Assembly: GCA_044355095.1 (NCBI GenBank)
Contig: JBIKYT010000003.1
Location: 32,895 to 96,894 of the forward strand
Reading direction: 5' to 3'
DNA length: 64,000 nt
DNA from: Casp-actino8 sp044355095
GTDB lineage: Bacteria > Actinomycetota > Acidimicrobiia > Acidimicrobiales > Ilumatobacteraceae
The number at the start of each line of letters is the position of its first letter. Position 1 is the stretch's first letter. This document shows, one piece after another, positions 1 through 8,745 of this stretch. The notes under the pieces were generated by a model that worked only from the letters and a program-made list of their open reading frames with translations, did not search any database and had not been told where the DNA came from. The translations under genes were made by a program, and so were the position numbers.

Positions 1-2476
1 GCACGATTTAGCTGTCGCGTTGCATACTGCGATTGATCTAACGATAGATCTTGAGGAAAGTTCATCGCAGCGAGCACGAATGTTTGCTGCACTTGAGCGA
101 GCGGGTAACGCGCTGAACGTCAACGCGGTTTCAGAAACGGCATCGTCGGCGTTGGCTGAACTGAAGGCTGTTCTCATTAGCGAGTCACGAGGTACTTCGC
201 ATCACATCGTTGCGGCTGGTCACGCGCACTTGGACACAGCTTGGCTATGGCCAATTCGTGAAACTCGCCGCAAGGCGGTGCGGACTTTCGCGAATGCCGT
301 TGACCTGTTGAAGAAAAACCCCGATGCCATATTTAGTCACAGTCAGGCGCAGCATTACGCGTGGGTTCGAGAAGAAGCCCCCGAGATTTTTGCGGAAGTT
401 GTTGAATTGGTGAAAGCAGGTCAATGGGAACCAGTCGGTGGGATGTGGGTTGAAACCGATCTCAATTTGCCGGTTGGCGAAAGCCTGTTACGACAAATGG
501 TCCACGGGCAACGGGCCTTTGACTCATGGTTTGGGGCGCGATGTGATGGAGCATTCCTGCCCGACGACTTCGGATATCCCGGAACCCTTCCGCAGATCGT
601 TCAACATGGCGGAGGGCGTTGGTTCTTTACACAAAAACTAAGTTGGAATGAAACAAACAAGTTTCCGCACCACACTTTTTGGTGGGAGGGAATTGATGGG
701 ACGAGAGTGTTTACGCACTTCAGTCCCGTTGATACGTACAACGCCTTGTTAACCCCATCGCAATTGCGCTTTGCCGAAAAGAACTTTGCTGACCATGTGG
801 GTGCAACCCGTTCGCTTGTTTTGTACGGACACGGCGATGGTGGTGGTGGTCCGACTCAGACCATGATTGATCGTGGCAGGTGGGCCAACAATCTTGAGGG
901 AGTGCCCCAAGTTTCCTTTGGAACAATTCGCAAGTTTTTTGCGGATGCTGAAAATGAATATGGAGATCAGGCTCAAACATGGGTCGGTGAAATGTATTTC
1001 GAAAAGCATCGTGGTACATACAGTTCTCAATTGGGCACGAAACAGGGCAATCGCAACAGCGAACGATTGCTGCACGAACTTGAAATATGGTCAGCAGCAG
1101 TCGGTCAACACGTTGACGAAATTGACGGACTGTGGAAACGGGTTTTGACCCAGCAATTCCACGACATCATTCCGGGCTCGTCGATTGCCTGGGTTCATGA
1201 CGATGCCGAAGCCGAGCATGCTGCAGTCGCTAGTGAAATCGTTCAACATCTAGATGCCGTGCTGAGTCCCCGTACTGATGGTTCAACATGGTTACTTAAT
1301 CCGGCCCCAGTGGCGATCTCCGGAGTTGTTGACATTGATGGTCAATCGCAGTGGGTCGAAGTTCCTGCAACATCGGGAACTCAGACTTTCTCATCTGATC
1401 TGCCGGTCCAAGTGAGTCCAGTTGTTTGTGATCAAACCAATGACCAGTTAGATGTGACCAACGGGCGTATTCGCGTTTGTTGGAATCAGCTCGGTGAAAT
1501 GGTTCAACTTCTTGATTGTCAAACGGGACGATCATTGATGGGTGACAATCGTGCGAGTTCATTTGTCTTGCGGCAAGACACGCCGGCTGAATATGACGCC
1601 TGGGATATTGATTTAGCCGACGCCAATTCACCAGCGATTCCTGTGGAAAATGTGGGTGCTCCGCGCATTGAGTCACAGTCAGATTTGCGAGTCGTGGTTG
1701 TTGCCGATTTTGCAACCACCCATTCAAAATTTCGTGTGCGTTGGTCGCTTGCTGCTGGTGCGTCACGTCTTGACATCGCGCTTGATGCTGATTGGAATGA
1801 GTCTGAATATCGACTTCAAATGAACTTGCCGACGGATGTTTTGGCCCGTGAAGCAACGTGTGGCACGCAATTTGGTCATGTGCGTCGTCCTCGACATCAC
1901 AACACATCGTGGGACGTTGCAAAGTTTGAGGTATGCGCGCATCGGTATGTGCATGTTGGCGAGCCGGGTAGTGGCATTGCGATTTTGGCTGATGGTCCGC
2001 GTGGTTACGACATACGCGGCAATGCTTTGGCACTCACCTTGTTACGGTCACCAAAATTTCCCGATCCCCAAGCCGACATGGGGCGACAACGCGTTGAATG
2101 GTCGTTGTATGTCGATCAGTGTCCAGGTGATGTTGAGGGCATAGAGATTGAAAGTGCGCTGATCGCCCACCCGTATCGCTTGATTGCTGGAACTCCAGTT
2201 GCCATTAGTGCCGGAATTCGTCTTGATGCTCGTGGTGCTTTGATCAGCGTGATCAAGCCTGCCGATGATGGGTCGGGAGATCTGGTGGTGCGATTGTGGG
2301 AGACCAGAGGAGCGAGCACGTCGGGAACCTTGAGTATTTCTCGGCCTACTGCAACAGCAGTTCTGTGTAATGCGCTTGAGGAACCACTGACTCCAGAGAT
2401 CATCTCGGTCAAGGATGGAATCGTTGATGTTGAGTTGGCGCCGTTCCAGATTCAGACGTTGAGGATCAGTGCTTGA
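1..2476 (+). CDS. Alpha-mannosidase, glycoside hydrolase family 38 (5' end outside window)
   Basis: Hydrolyses alpha-mannosidic bonds, probably for glycan turnover in the cytoplasm, since no signal peptide is visible. The N-terminal catalytic domain shows the family metal/catalytic motif HAHLDTAWLWP (about residue 67 from the TTG at 20) and the nucleophile-type motif DDFGYPGTLPQ. The beta-rich mannosidase C-terminal domains follow. The frame is open back to base 2, and about 820 residues is shorter than the usual 1000 or so, so the TTG at 20 is probably internal and the true start lies upstream of the window. Substrate linkage cannot be told from sequence. Confidence 0.9.
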   Translation, partial: HDLAVALHTAIDLTIDLEESSSQRARMFAALERAGNALNVNAVSETASSALAELKAVLISESRGTSHHIVAAGHAHLDTAWLWPIRETRRKAVRTFANAVDLLKKNPDAIFSHSQAQHYAWVREEAPEIFAEVVELVKAGQWEPVGGMWVETDLNLPVGESLLRQMVHGQRAFDSWFGARCDGAFLPDDFGYPGTLPQIVQHGGGRWFFTQKLSWNETNKFPHHTFWWEGIDGTRVFTHFSPVDTYNALLTPSQLRFAEKNFADHVGATRSLVLYGHGDGGGGPTQTMIDRGRWANNLEGVPQVSFGTIRKFFADAENEYGDQAQTWVGEMYFEKHRGTYSSQLGTKQGNRNSERLLHELEIWSAAVGQHVDEIDGLWKRVLTQQFHDIIPGSSIAWVHDDAEAEHAAVASEIVQHLDAVLSPRTDGSTWLLNPAPVAISGVVDIDGQSQWVEVPATSGTQTFSSDLPVQVSPVVCDQTNDQLDVTNGRIRVCWNQLGEMVQLLDCQTGRSLMGDNRASSFVLRQDTPAEYDAWDIDLADANSPAIPVENVGAPRIESQSDLRVVVVADFATTHSKFRVRWSLAAGASRLDIALDADWNESEYRLQMNLPTDVLAREATCGTQFGHVRRPRHHNTSWDVAKFEVCAHRYVHVGEPGSGIAILADGPRGYDIRGNALALTLLRSPKFPDPQADMGRQRVEWSLYVDQCPGDVEGIEIESALIAHPYRLIAGTPVAISAGIRLDARGALISVIKPADDGSGDLVVRLWETRGASTSGTLSISRPTATAVLCNALEEPLTPEIISVKDGIVDVELAPFQIQTLRISA

Positions 2477-2495
2477 TTGATGGCACACTTGGGCC

Positions 2496-2912
2496 ATGAG
2501 TTCGCCTTTGATAGTTGAGCCAACACCGCTCCTCATTTTTGATGGTGACTGTGCGTTTTGTTCTCGATGTGTGCGTTTCATCGAACGGCGTATTCGCCGT
2601 CACCCGCAGATCCAGTCGTGGCAGAGGTCTGATTTGGCTGCCATAGGTCTGACCCAAGAGCAATGTGAAACCGCGGTACAGCTCGTTGATCGTGGGAGCA
2701 TCACGTCGGCCCACATAGCCGTCGCCCGAGTTTTGATCTATGGCAAGAAGGGCTGGGCCCTACTTGGCTATGCCATGTTATTGCCAGGCATCAAGCAGGT
2801 CGCCGGAGTTGTTTACCGCTGGGTAGCAAAGAATCGCGACCGAATGCCAGGGGGAACAGCCGAGTGTGCACTGCCGCAAAGCGAGCGCACCGAGCGTGAA
2901 ATTGGCAACTGA
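2496..2912 (+). CDS. DCC-family thiol-disulfide oxidoreductase (DUF393)
   Basis: A 138-residue protein with the family signature FDGDCAFCSRCVRF near the N-terminus, in which the DxDCxxC cysteine pair is the presumed redox centre. It starts at ATG 20 bp after the mannosidase stop, so the two may be co-transcribed. The family is predicted to reduce or exchange disulfides, but its physiological partners are generally unknown. Length is typical. The family assignment is firm; the role is not. Confidence 0.85.
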   Translation: MSSPLIVEPTPLLIFDGDCAFCSRCVRFIERRIRRHPQIQSWQRSDLAAIGLTQEQCETAVQLVDRGSITSAHIAVARVLIYGKKGWALLGYAMLLPGIKQVAGVVYRWVAKNRDRMPGGTAECALPQSERTEREIGN

Positions 2913-2971
2913 AACAGCGCTAATTGACCCTCGAGTGGGGGAAATGGGCTGGCAGTCGTCAGAATAGAGGC

Positions 2972-4606
2972 GTGACGAACCCCCGTGAACAATGGCAGAA
3001 GGCTTTCGACGCTTCGAAAGTTCGTGATGAGCAATATCAGACGATGTCGGGCATTCCGCTTGAACCGGTTTATGGTCCCGAAGACGGTGACTTCCCGGGT
3101 GTCTATCCGTACACCCGTGGACCGTACGCGTCGATGTACCGCTCAAAGTTGTGGACGATGCGAATGTTTGCTGGTTTCGGTACCGCGATCGATACCAATC
3201 AGCGCTTCAAAGAGATTTTGAAGTCCGGTGGCGACGGACTTTCAACGGCCTTCGACATGCCGACACTTCTCGGACTTGACTCTGATGACCCGATGTCACT
3301 CGGTGAAGTTGGTCGATGTGGAGTTGCCATCGACACTCTCGCCGACATGAGCGACCTGTTCTCAGATATCGATCTCGGCAGCATTACAACATCAATGACG
3401 ATCAACTCGCCAGCGGCTGTGTTGTTGGCCATGTTTGTCGCTCAGGCCGAAAATGCCGGAGTGCCCCGCGCCAAGTTGGGCGGTACTTTGCAAAATGACA
3501 TTTTGAAGGAATACCAGGCTCAAAAAGAGTTCGTATTCCCCCCACGTCAGTCAATGCGCCTTGTTCGCGACACCGTGGCTTTCACCGCAGCCGAAATGCC
3601 GCGCTGGAACTCGATTTCAATCTCGGGATATCACATTCGTGAGGCTGGTTCGACGGCGGCCGAAGAATTGGCATTTACATTGGCCAACGGTTTTGCTTAC
3701 GTTGAACTTGCCCGCCAAGCCGGCTTGCCGGTTGACGCGTTTGCTCCACGCTTGTCATTCTTCTTCAACGCTCACATCGACTTCTTCGAAGAAATCGCGA
3801 AGTACCGTGCAGCCCGTCGAATTTGGGCCCGTTGGATGACAGAGCGTTACGGCGCAACTAGCGAGCGTTCAATGCAGCTGCGCTTCCACACTCAGACTGC
3901 TGGCGTGTCATTGACCGCGCAGCAACCCGAAGTCAACATCGTGCGAACTGCAATTGAAGCACTTGCTGGTGTGCTTGGTGGAACTCAGTCATTGCACACC
4001 AACTCGATGGACGAAGCATTGGCTTTGCCAACCGAACGTTCGGCTCGCATCGCGTTGCGAACTCAGCAAGTCATTGCTTACGAAACCAATGTTGCACACG
4101 TGGCCGATCCCTTGGGTGGTTCGTATTATGTCGAAGCTCTCACCGACGAGATGGAACGTCGCGCTGAAGAGATCTTCGCCAAGATTGACGAGATGGGCCA
4201 CGGCTCAATGCTCGAAGGTTGCATCGTCGGTATTGACGAAAACTGGTTCCAGGGCCGTATCGCCGACAGCGCTTACGACCTCGAGCGGGCCTTCAACCGT
4301 GGCGAGCGCACCATTGTTGGCGTGAGCAAGTTCCTCGAAGGTAACGAAGAGGACCAAATGGATACCCTGAAGATCACCAATGCTGATGAAAAAAAGCAGC
4401 GTGAGCGTTTGTCGTCGGTGAAACAAGACCGCAATGAAGCAGCAGTACAAGACGCTCTTGATCGTTTAGCTAAAGACGCGGTTGACACTGAAGTGAACTT
4501 GATGCCCGCATTGATTGACGCTTCAAATGTGTACGCCACCGTTGGCGAAATGATGAACACCATGGCCGGAGTCTTCGGTCGTCACGTTGAGGTACCAACA
4601 ATCTGA
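2972..4606 (+). CDS. Acyl-CoA mutase large subunit, isobutyryl-CoA mutase-like
   Basis: The substrate-binding TIM-barrel subunit of an adenosylcobalamin-dependent acyl-CoA mutase, 544 residues from GTG 2972. Family landmarks are RGPYASMY (residues 49-56), LQNDILKEY (173-181) and the active-site GYHIREAG. Aligned to methylmalonyl-CoA mutase (MCM), the residue equivalent to Tyr89 is Phe66 and that equivalent to Arg207 is Gln184. Phe plus Gln is the known isobutyryl-CoA mutase pattern; Arg binds the carboxylate in MCM. Database pipelines would probably call it MCM. The B12 domain is on the next gene, overlapping by one base (TGATG), so the subunits are translationally coupled. Pivalyl-CoA mutase is another possibility. 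Confidence 0.85.
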   Translation: MTNPREQWQKAFDASKVRDEQYQTMSGIPLEPVYGPEDGDFPGVYPYTRGPYASMYRSKLWTMRMFAGFGTAIDTNQRFKEILKSGGDGLSTAFDMPTLLGLDSDDPMSLGEVGRCGVAIDTLADMSDLFSDIDLGSITTSMTINSPAAVLLAMFVAQAENAGVPRAKLGGTLQNDILKEYQAQKEFVFPPRQSMRLVRDTVAFTAAEMPRWNSISISGYHIREAGSTAAEELAFTLANGFAYVELARQAGLPVDAFAPRLSFFFNAHIDFFEEIAKYRAARRIWARWMTERYGATSERSMQLRFHTQTAGVSLTAQQPEVNIVRTAIEALAGVLGGTQSLHTNSMDEALALPTERSARIALRTQQVIAYETNVAHVADPLGGSYYVEALTDEMERRAEEIFAKIDEMGHGSMLEGCIVGIDENWFQGRIADSAYDLERAFNRGERTIVGVSKFLEGNEEDQMDTLKITNADEKKQRERLSSVKQDRNEAAVQDALDRLAKDAVDTEVNLMPALIDASNVYATVGEMMNTMAGVFGRHVEVPTI

Positions 4607-5016
4607 TGAACACTGAAAACACTTCACTACGAGTTCTCGTTGCCAAAGTCGGACTTGACGGTCACGATCGTGGCGTCAAAGTTGTCGCCCGTTTATTGCG
4701 TGACGCAGGCATCGAAGTTATCTACACGGGCCTTTTTCAGACTCCTGAAACAGTTGCCGCAGCGGCTGTTGACGAAGACGTTGATGTCGTTGGTCTTTCG
4801 ATGTTGTCCGGTGCCCATATGACTCTTGCTCCGCTCGTTGTTGAAGCGATCCGAGCCCGTGGGGTTGATATTCCCGTAGTGATTGGCGGAATCGTGCCGA
4901 ACGGCGATGTTGCAGAATTGAAAGCTGCGGGCATTGCCGAAATTCTTGGCCCTGGCGCACCAGCCGATGAAGTCGTTGCTGCAGTACGCCGTGCCGCGGC
5001 TAACGCCGCTGTCTGA
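4606..5016 (+). CDS. Acyl-CoA mutase small subunit, cobalamin-binding
   Basis: A 136-residue Rossmann-type B12-binding subunit. The DxHxxG base-off cobalamin motif is visible as GLDGHDRGVK (residues 17-26), with the later SMLSG and GG segments that hold the nucleotide tail. It pairs with the large subunit directly upstream, and the ATG overlaps that gene's stop. Split large/small architecture with a subunit of about 136 residues matches isobutyryl- and 2-hydroxyisobutyryl-CoA mutases as well as archaeal MCMs. No G-protein chaperone (MeaB) gene is visible nearby. Confidence 0.92.
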   Translation: MNTENTSLRVLVAKVGLDGHDRGVKVVARLLRDAGIEVIYTGLFQTPETVAAAAVDEDVDVVGLSMLSGAHMTLAPLVVEAIRARGVDIPVVIGGIVPNGDVAELKAAGIAEILGPGAPADEVVAAVRRAAANAAV

Positions 5017-5039
5017 TTTGCTGAATCTGTATCACTGAC

Positions 5040-6038
5040 ATGAATCAACGACAGCAAGTGCCGTTATCGGTCCTTGACCTGTCGATACTACGAGAAGGTG
5101 CCACAAGTGGTGACGCCTTAGCCCAAACGACGGCTTTAGCACAATGTGCCGACTCATCTGGCTACGAACGTTTTTGGGTTGCCGAACATCACAACATGCC
5201 CAGCGTTGCGTGTACCGCACCAACAATTCTGATTGGTCACTTGGCGGCGTTGACCTCACGAATCAACGTGGGGTCAGGCGGCGTGATGTTGCCAAATCAT
5301 GCGCCGCTTGTTGTCGCTGAACAATTCGCGATGCTCGAGGCATTGCATCCAGGACGAATTGATGTCGGGATTGGTCGTGCACCTGGTACCGATCAACGAA
5401 CGGCCGCAGCCGTGCGTCGCTCTGAAGGTGCGCTGGGTGCTGAAGATTTTCCGAACGATCTTTTTGAATTGATGGACCTCTTGGGTGATCGTCGTTTTGA
5501 CACAACAATTGGTGATCACTTCAAGGCGACTCCAGCGGCATCGTCGTATCCAAAAGTCTTTCTGCTTGGTTCAAGTGGATACAGCGCGCATCTCGCCGCC
5601 AAGTTGGGATTGCCCTTTGGGTTTGCTCATCACTTTGATATGGGCGGAACCTTTGAAGCGGCCGAGATCTATCGGTCACGCTTCGTCCCTTCACATATTT
5701 TGAGCGAGCCATACATGATTGTGACTGCCAATGTTTTGGCAGCTGATACCAACGAAGAAGCGCTCTGGCACGCCAAATCATCGCGGCTCACTGGCTACTT
5801 GCGACGAACTGGTCGTTTCTTGCCGTTGCCCTCGGCCGACGATGCGGCTCGACATCCCGATATTGCTGAAGCTGAACGAATGCCTTCGAGTCGCATCGTT
5901 GGAAATGGTGAACAAGTCGCTGAACAACTTCATCAACTAGTTGATCGAGTTCATGCTGACGAAGCAATGGTCACCGCAGTTGCGTATGAGACTTCTGCAC
6001 GAATTCGAAGTCTTGAATTACTCGCCAAATATTGGTGA
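5040..6038 (+). CDS. LLM-class flavin-dependent oxidoreductase (luciferase-like, group 1)
   Basis: A 332-residue luciferase-like monooxygenase fold. Hallmarks are SVLDLS at the N-terminus, ERFWVAEHHNMP (about residue 45) and GGVMLPNHAPLVVAEQF, followed by HPGRIDVGIGRAPG. These are typical of the group related to bacterial luciferase alpha subunits that use FMN or F420. It lies 23 bp after the mutase small subunit on the same strand, so a shared transcript is plausible, but no substrate can be inferred. Confidence 0.85.
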   Translation: MNQRQQVPLSVLDLSILREGATSGDALAQTTALAQCADSSGYERFWVAEHHNMPSVACTAPTILIGHLAALTSRINVGSGGVMLPNHAPLVVAEQFAMLEALHPGRIDVGIGRAPGTDQRTAAAVRRSEGALGAEDFPNDLFELMDLLGDRRFDTTIGDHFKATPAASSYPKVFLLGSSGYSAHLAAKLGLPFGFAHHFDMGGTFEAAEIYRSRFVPSHILSEPYMIVTANVLAADTNEEALWHAKSSRLTGYLRRTGRFLPLPSADDAARHPDIAEAERMPSSRIVGNGEQVAEQLHQLVDRVHADEAMVTAVAYETSARIRSLELLAKYW

Positions 6039-6054
6039 TCTAGTGAGCGACTGC

Positions 6055-6810
6055 TTATTGCAGTCCGTGTAGTGCACCGCCATCAAGTGGCAAACCGACA
6101 CCAGTCATGAACTTGGCATGTTCAGAACACATGAAGGCGGCAACATGACCGAAGTCGTCAGGGTCACCAACGACTCCGGCTGGAATTGACGAGGCAAGTG
6201 CTGCTGGGTCGGGGTAGAGCGATGACAGGCGGTCGGTGAGATGTAATCCTGGCTGAATGGAGTTCACGGTGATTCCGTCTTTCGCGACCTCACGCGCCAG
6301 AGTCTTTAAGAAACCGGTGAGACCAGCGCGAGCAGTATTGGATAAAATCAAGCGGTCAATCGGTTCGCGAACTGAACTTGAGGTGATCGCGAGAACGCGT
6401 CCCCATTTTTGTTCTTGCATCGCCGGTACAACGGCCTGACACATGGCCACATTTGATACGAGGTTCAGTCGTAGGGCGACGTCGTAGGCCTCGAGTGGAG
6501 TTGATGCAAAAGTTCCTGGGGGAGGGCCACCAGCATTGGCTATCAAGATGTCGATTCCGCCAAGAAGTTCGTTGGTTTGTTCAATCAACGACGTGATCTG
6601 TGCAAGATCACTGACATCGGCAACGACGCAATGCACGGAGGCGCCATGAGCGGGCTTGATTGAGTCCTTGGCAATGGCAAGTTTTTCGGCTGATCGCGAA
6701 GCCAAGACGACGCTGACGCCATCGGCAGCAAGTGCTCGAGCAGTAGCGAGACCTAGTCCACTTGAACCACCAGTAACAAGAGCGCGACGACCAATAATTC
6801 CTAGTTCCAT
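6055..6810 (-). CDS. SDR-family oxidoreductase with atypical active site
   Basis: A 251-residue short-chain dehydrogenase/reductase. The nucleotide-binding TGGSSGLGLA motif is at residues 14-23 and NAGGPPPG corresponds to NNAG. The usual catalytic YxxxK is replaced by SNTAR in LILSNTARAGLTG, so both Tyr and Lys are absent at the expected place. The same SNxxR pattern recurs in a subgroup of FabG-like SDRs in my recollection, so this is probably a subfamily trait and not decay. Convergent with the LLM gene, 16 bp apart. Either an unusual oxidoreductase or a non-catalytic SDR. Confidence 0.82.
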   Translation of the reverse strand: MELGIIGRRALVTGGSSGLGLATARALAADGVSVVLASRSAEKLAIAKDSIKPAHGASVHCVVADVSDLAQITSLIEQTNELLGGIDILIANAGGPPPGTFASTPLEAYDVALRLNLVSNVAMCQAVVPAMQEQKWGRVLAITSSSVREPIDRLILSNTARAGLTGFLKTLAREVAKDGITVNSIQPGLHLTDRLSSLYPDPAALASSIPAGVVGDPDDFGHVAAFMCSEHAKFMTGVGLPLDGGALHGLQ

Positions 6811-6845
6811 TTACGACATCCTAGGCAGGAGCGTATTGACAGCGA

Positions 6846-7826
6846 CTACCTTGAGCGAGCCGCGAGAACTGTCTTGAGTCGAGCATCGGCTGAGGGTCGC
6901 GCGCCGATGTGCTCAATGACCCATGCCGAAATTGTTGTCGCAAAACGCGCGGCCTCAACTGGCGATTTGTGCACAAGGTAATGCGCCAAGAAAGATCCAG
7001 CAAAAGAGTCGCCAGCACCTGTTGCGTCAACCAAGTTGTTGGTGGCTGGCGGAATGTGCGTTGACTTCCCGTTGTCGTAGAGCAAAGAACCCTCAGCATC
7101 AAGTTTTAAAACTATGAGTGCCTGAGGGAAAATCTTGGTGAGACCTTCGGCGATGGCCAAAGGTTCGTCGCATCCAGTGAGAACTTGGCCCTCTTCTTTA
7201 TTGGGAAGCACGATGTCAAAGTTGAGATCGGCTGTCACTGCCAAAAAGTTACTGACACCCATCTCTTGAATCATTTGAAACGAGCCAGGGTCAAACGAAA
7301 CTGTTGCGCCATGTTCGCGAGCGATACGTGCTGCTTTACGAGCAGCCGAACGCGGTGGATCGGTAAAGAATGACCAAGCAGTGAGATGTAAGTGATTTGC
7401 CGATGAAATTGCTTCAACCGGCAACTCACTTGACATGAGATAGAAGTCGGCGCCATGACCCGAGACCATGGAGCGTTGACCCGTGTGGTCTACGAACACT
7501 GCAACCGATCCAGTTGAGTGGGCTTCGGTTTCAACAAGGTGCGCTATGACCTTTTCGCGTTCAAGGTCTTCTTGGGCAAGTTGTCCAAATCGATCGCGTC
7601 CAATTTTTCCGACAAAGCGGGTATTCATTCCGCATCGACTGGCCCAGACCGCAACGTTGGCCGCACTTCCACCAGGCGTGAGCATGACTTCACCAAAGGT
7701 GTCTCCGCCGCGAAGCAGTTCAGAGTTCGTGCGAATGAGCACATCCCAGGCAAAGTCACCGAGAACGCATAACGGCGTCTGGGTATTTGTCAGGGAACTT
7801 GAGTTGGCACCCAAATTGGTACTCAT
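6846..7826 (-). CDS. PfkB-family carbohydrate kinase
   Basis: A ribokinase-type sugar or nucleoside kinase of 326 residues. It has the N-terminal substrate-binding motif PGGSAANVAVWAS and the C-terminal PfkB signature DATGAGDSFAGSFL with the catalytic Asp and anion-hole GAGD. I chose the ATG at 7826 because it leaves a 31-bp divergent gap to the EamA gene, while the longer frame to 7925 would run into it. Downstream on the same strand is the SDR gene, 35 bp away, so the two may form an operon. The substrate is not determinable. Confidence 0.88.
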   Translation of the reverse strand: MSTNLGANSSSLTNTQTPLCVLGDFAWDVLIRTNSELLRGGDTFGEVMLTPGGSAANVAVWASRCGMNTRFVGKIGRDRFGQLAQEDLEREKVIAHLVETEAHSTGSVAVFVDHTGQRSMVSGHGADFYLMSSELPVEAISSANHLHLTAWSFFTDPPRSAARKAARIAREHGATVSFDPGSFQMIQEMGVSNFLAVTADLNFDIVLPNKEEGQVLTGCDEPLAIAEGLTKIFPQALIVLKLDAEGSLLYDNGKSTHIPPATNNLVDATGAGDSFAGSFLAHYLVHKSPVEAARFATTISAWVIEHIGARPSADARLKTVLAARSR

Positions 7827-7857
7827 GTTGTTCAGGGTATCTGCGAGACTGGAAAGA

Positions 7858-8745
7858 ATGCCGAGTAGTACCAACACCACTTTTAATCGCACCGTTGTGT
7901 TGTCGCTAGCCGCAGTTTGGATCATCTGGGGTTCGACCTATTTGGCAATCAAGATTGGTCTTGAAACCATGCCGCCGTTTCTGATGCAGGGCATTCGATT
8001 CACCGTGGCCAGCACGGTGATGTTGTGCGTTTTGAAGGCCAAGCAAGTTGCTTGGCCGTCACGGGTGCAGATTCGTAATGCGGCATTTATAGGAATTTTG
8101 TTGCTCATCGGTGGTCTCGGCATGGTGACCGTTGCTGAAGATCGGGGAGTTGATTCAGGACTAGTCGCCACGATCATTGCGATTCAGCCAATGTTGATGG
8201 CGCTATGGGGAGGCTTGTGGAAGACCTGGCCCATTCGTATGCAATGGGTCGGCATGTTGATCGGAATGGCCGGTGTGCTGGTTTTGGTATCCGATAGTGG
8301 TCTCTCGGGTACGTGGAGTGGAACCTCGTTGGTCTTTGTCGCGTGTATTTCGTGGAGTTTCGGTTCGGCCTTGAGTCGTCGTATCGATATGCCAACCGGG
8401 TTCATGGCCACAGCGATAGAAATGGCAGCCGCGGCGGTTGTCTACTTGCTGTTGTCAGCAATTTGGCGTGAGGATGTTCAAGTTCCGAGTATGCGCAGTT
8501 CGCTTGCGGTTGTCTATCTCATCTTCTTTGGCTCCATCGTGGCGTTCACTGCATTCACCTACTTGATCAGTCATGTGAGTGGACCGTTGGCGATGAGTTA
8601 CGCATACGTCAATCCGGCGATCGCGGTGCTGCTCGGAGTTGTTTTTAGCGACGAGAGTGTGTCAAGCAATATGGCGATCGCTCTGCCAATTATCTTGGTG
8701 GGTGTCGCAATCGTGACGAACTCGTCACGCGGCGTTAAGTCGTGA
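7858..8745 (+). CDS. EamA/DMT-superfamily transporter
   Basis: A 295-residue membrane protein with about ten hydrophobic helices in two EamA repeats. The first begins WIIWGSTYLAIKIGLE and the second includes a SWSFGSALSRR segment. Such permeases export amino acids or related metabolites. The start at ATG 7858 is preceded by GGAAAG and is divergent from the PfkB kinase; the frame upstream reads through the kinase N-terminus and is not coding. Its 3' end overlaps the convergent LLM gene by 21 bp. Confidence 0.88.
   Translation: MPSSTNTTFNRTVVLSLAAVWIIWGSTYLAIKIGLETMPPFLMQGIRFTVASTVMLCVLKAKQVAWPSRVQIRNAAFIGILLLIGGLGMVTVAEDRGVDSGLVATIIAIQPMLMALWGGLWKTWPIRMQWVGMLIGMAGVLVLVSDSGLSGTWSGTSLVFVACISWSFGSALSRRIDMPTGFMATAIEMAAAAVVYLLLSAIWREDVQVPSMRSSLAVVYLIFFGSIVAFTAFTYLISHVSGPLAMSYAYVNPAIAVLLGVVFSDESVSSNMAIALPIILVGVAIVTNSSRGVKS

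Noticed and set aside
1296..2033. Long open frame on the minus strand inside the mannosidase gene
   Set aside because: Its translation is His/Gln/Arg-rich shadow sequence with no domain, and the plus-strand gene is clearly real.
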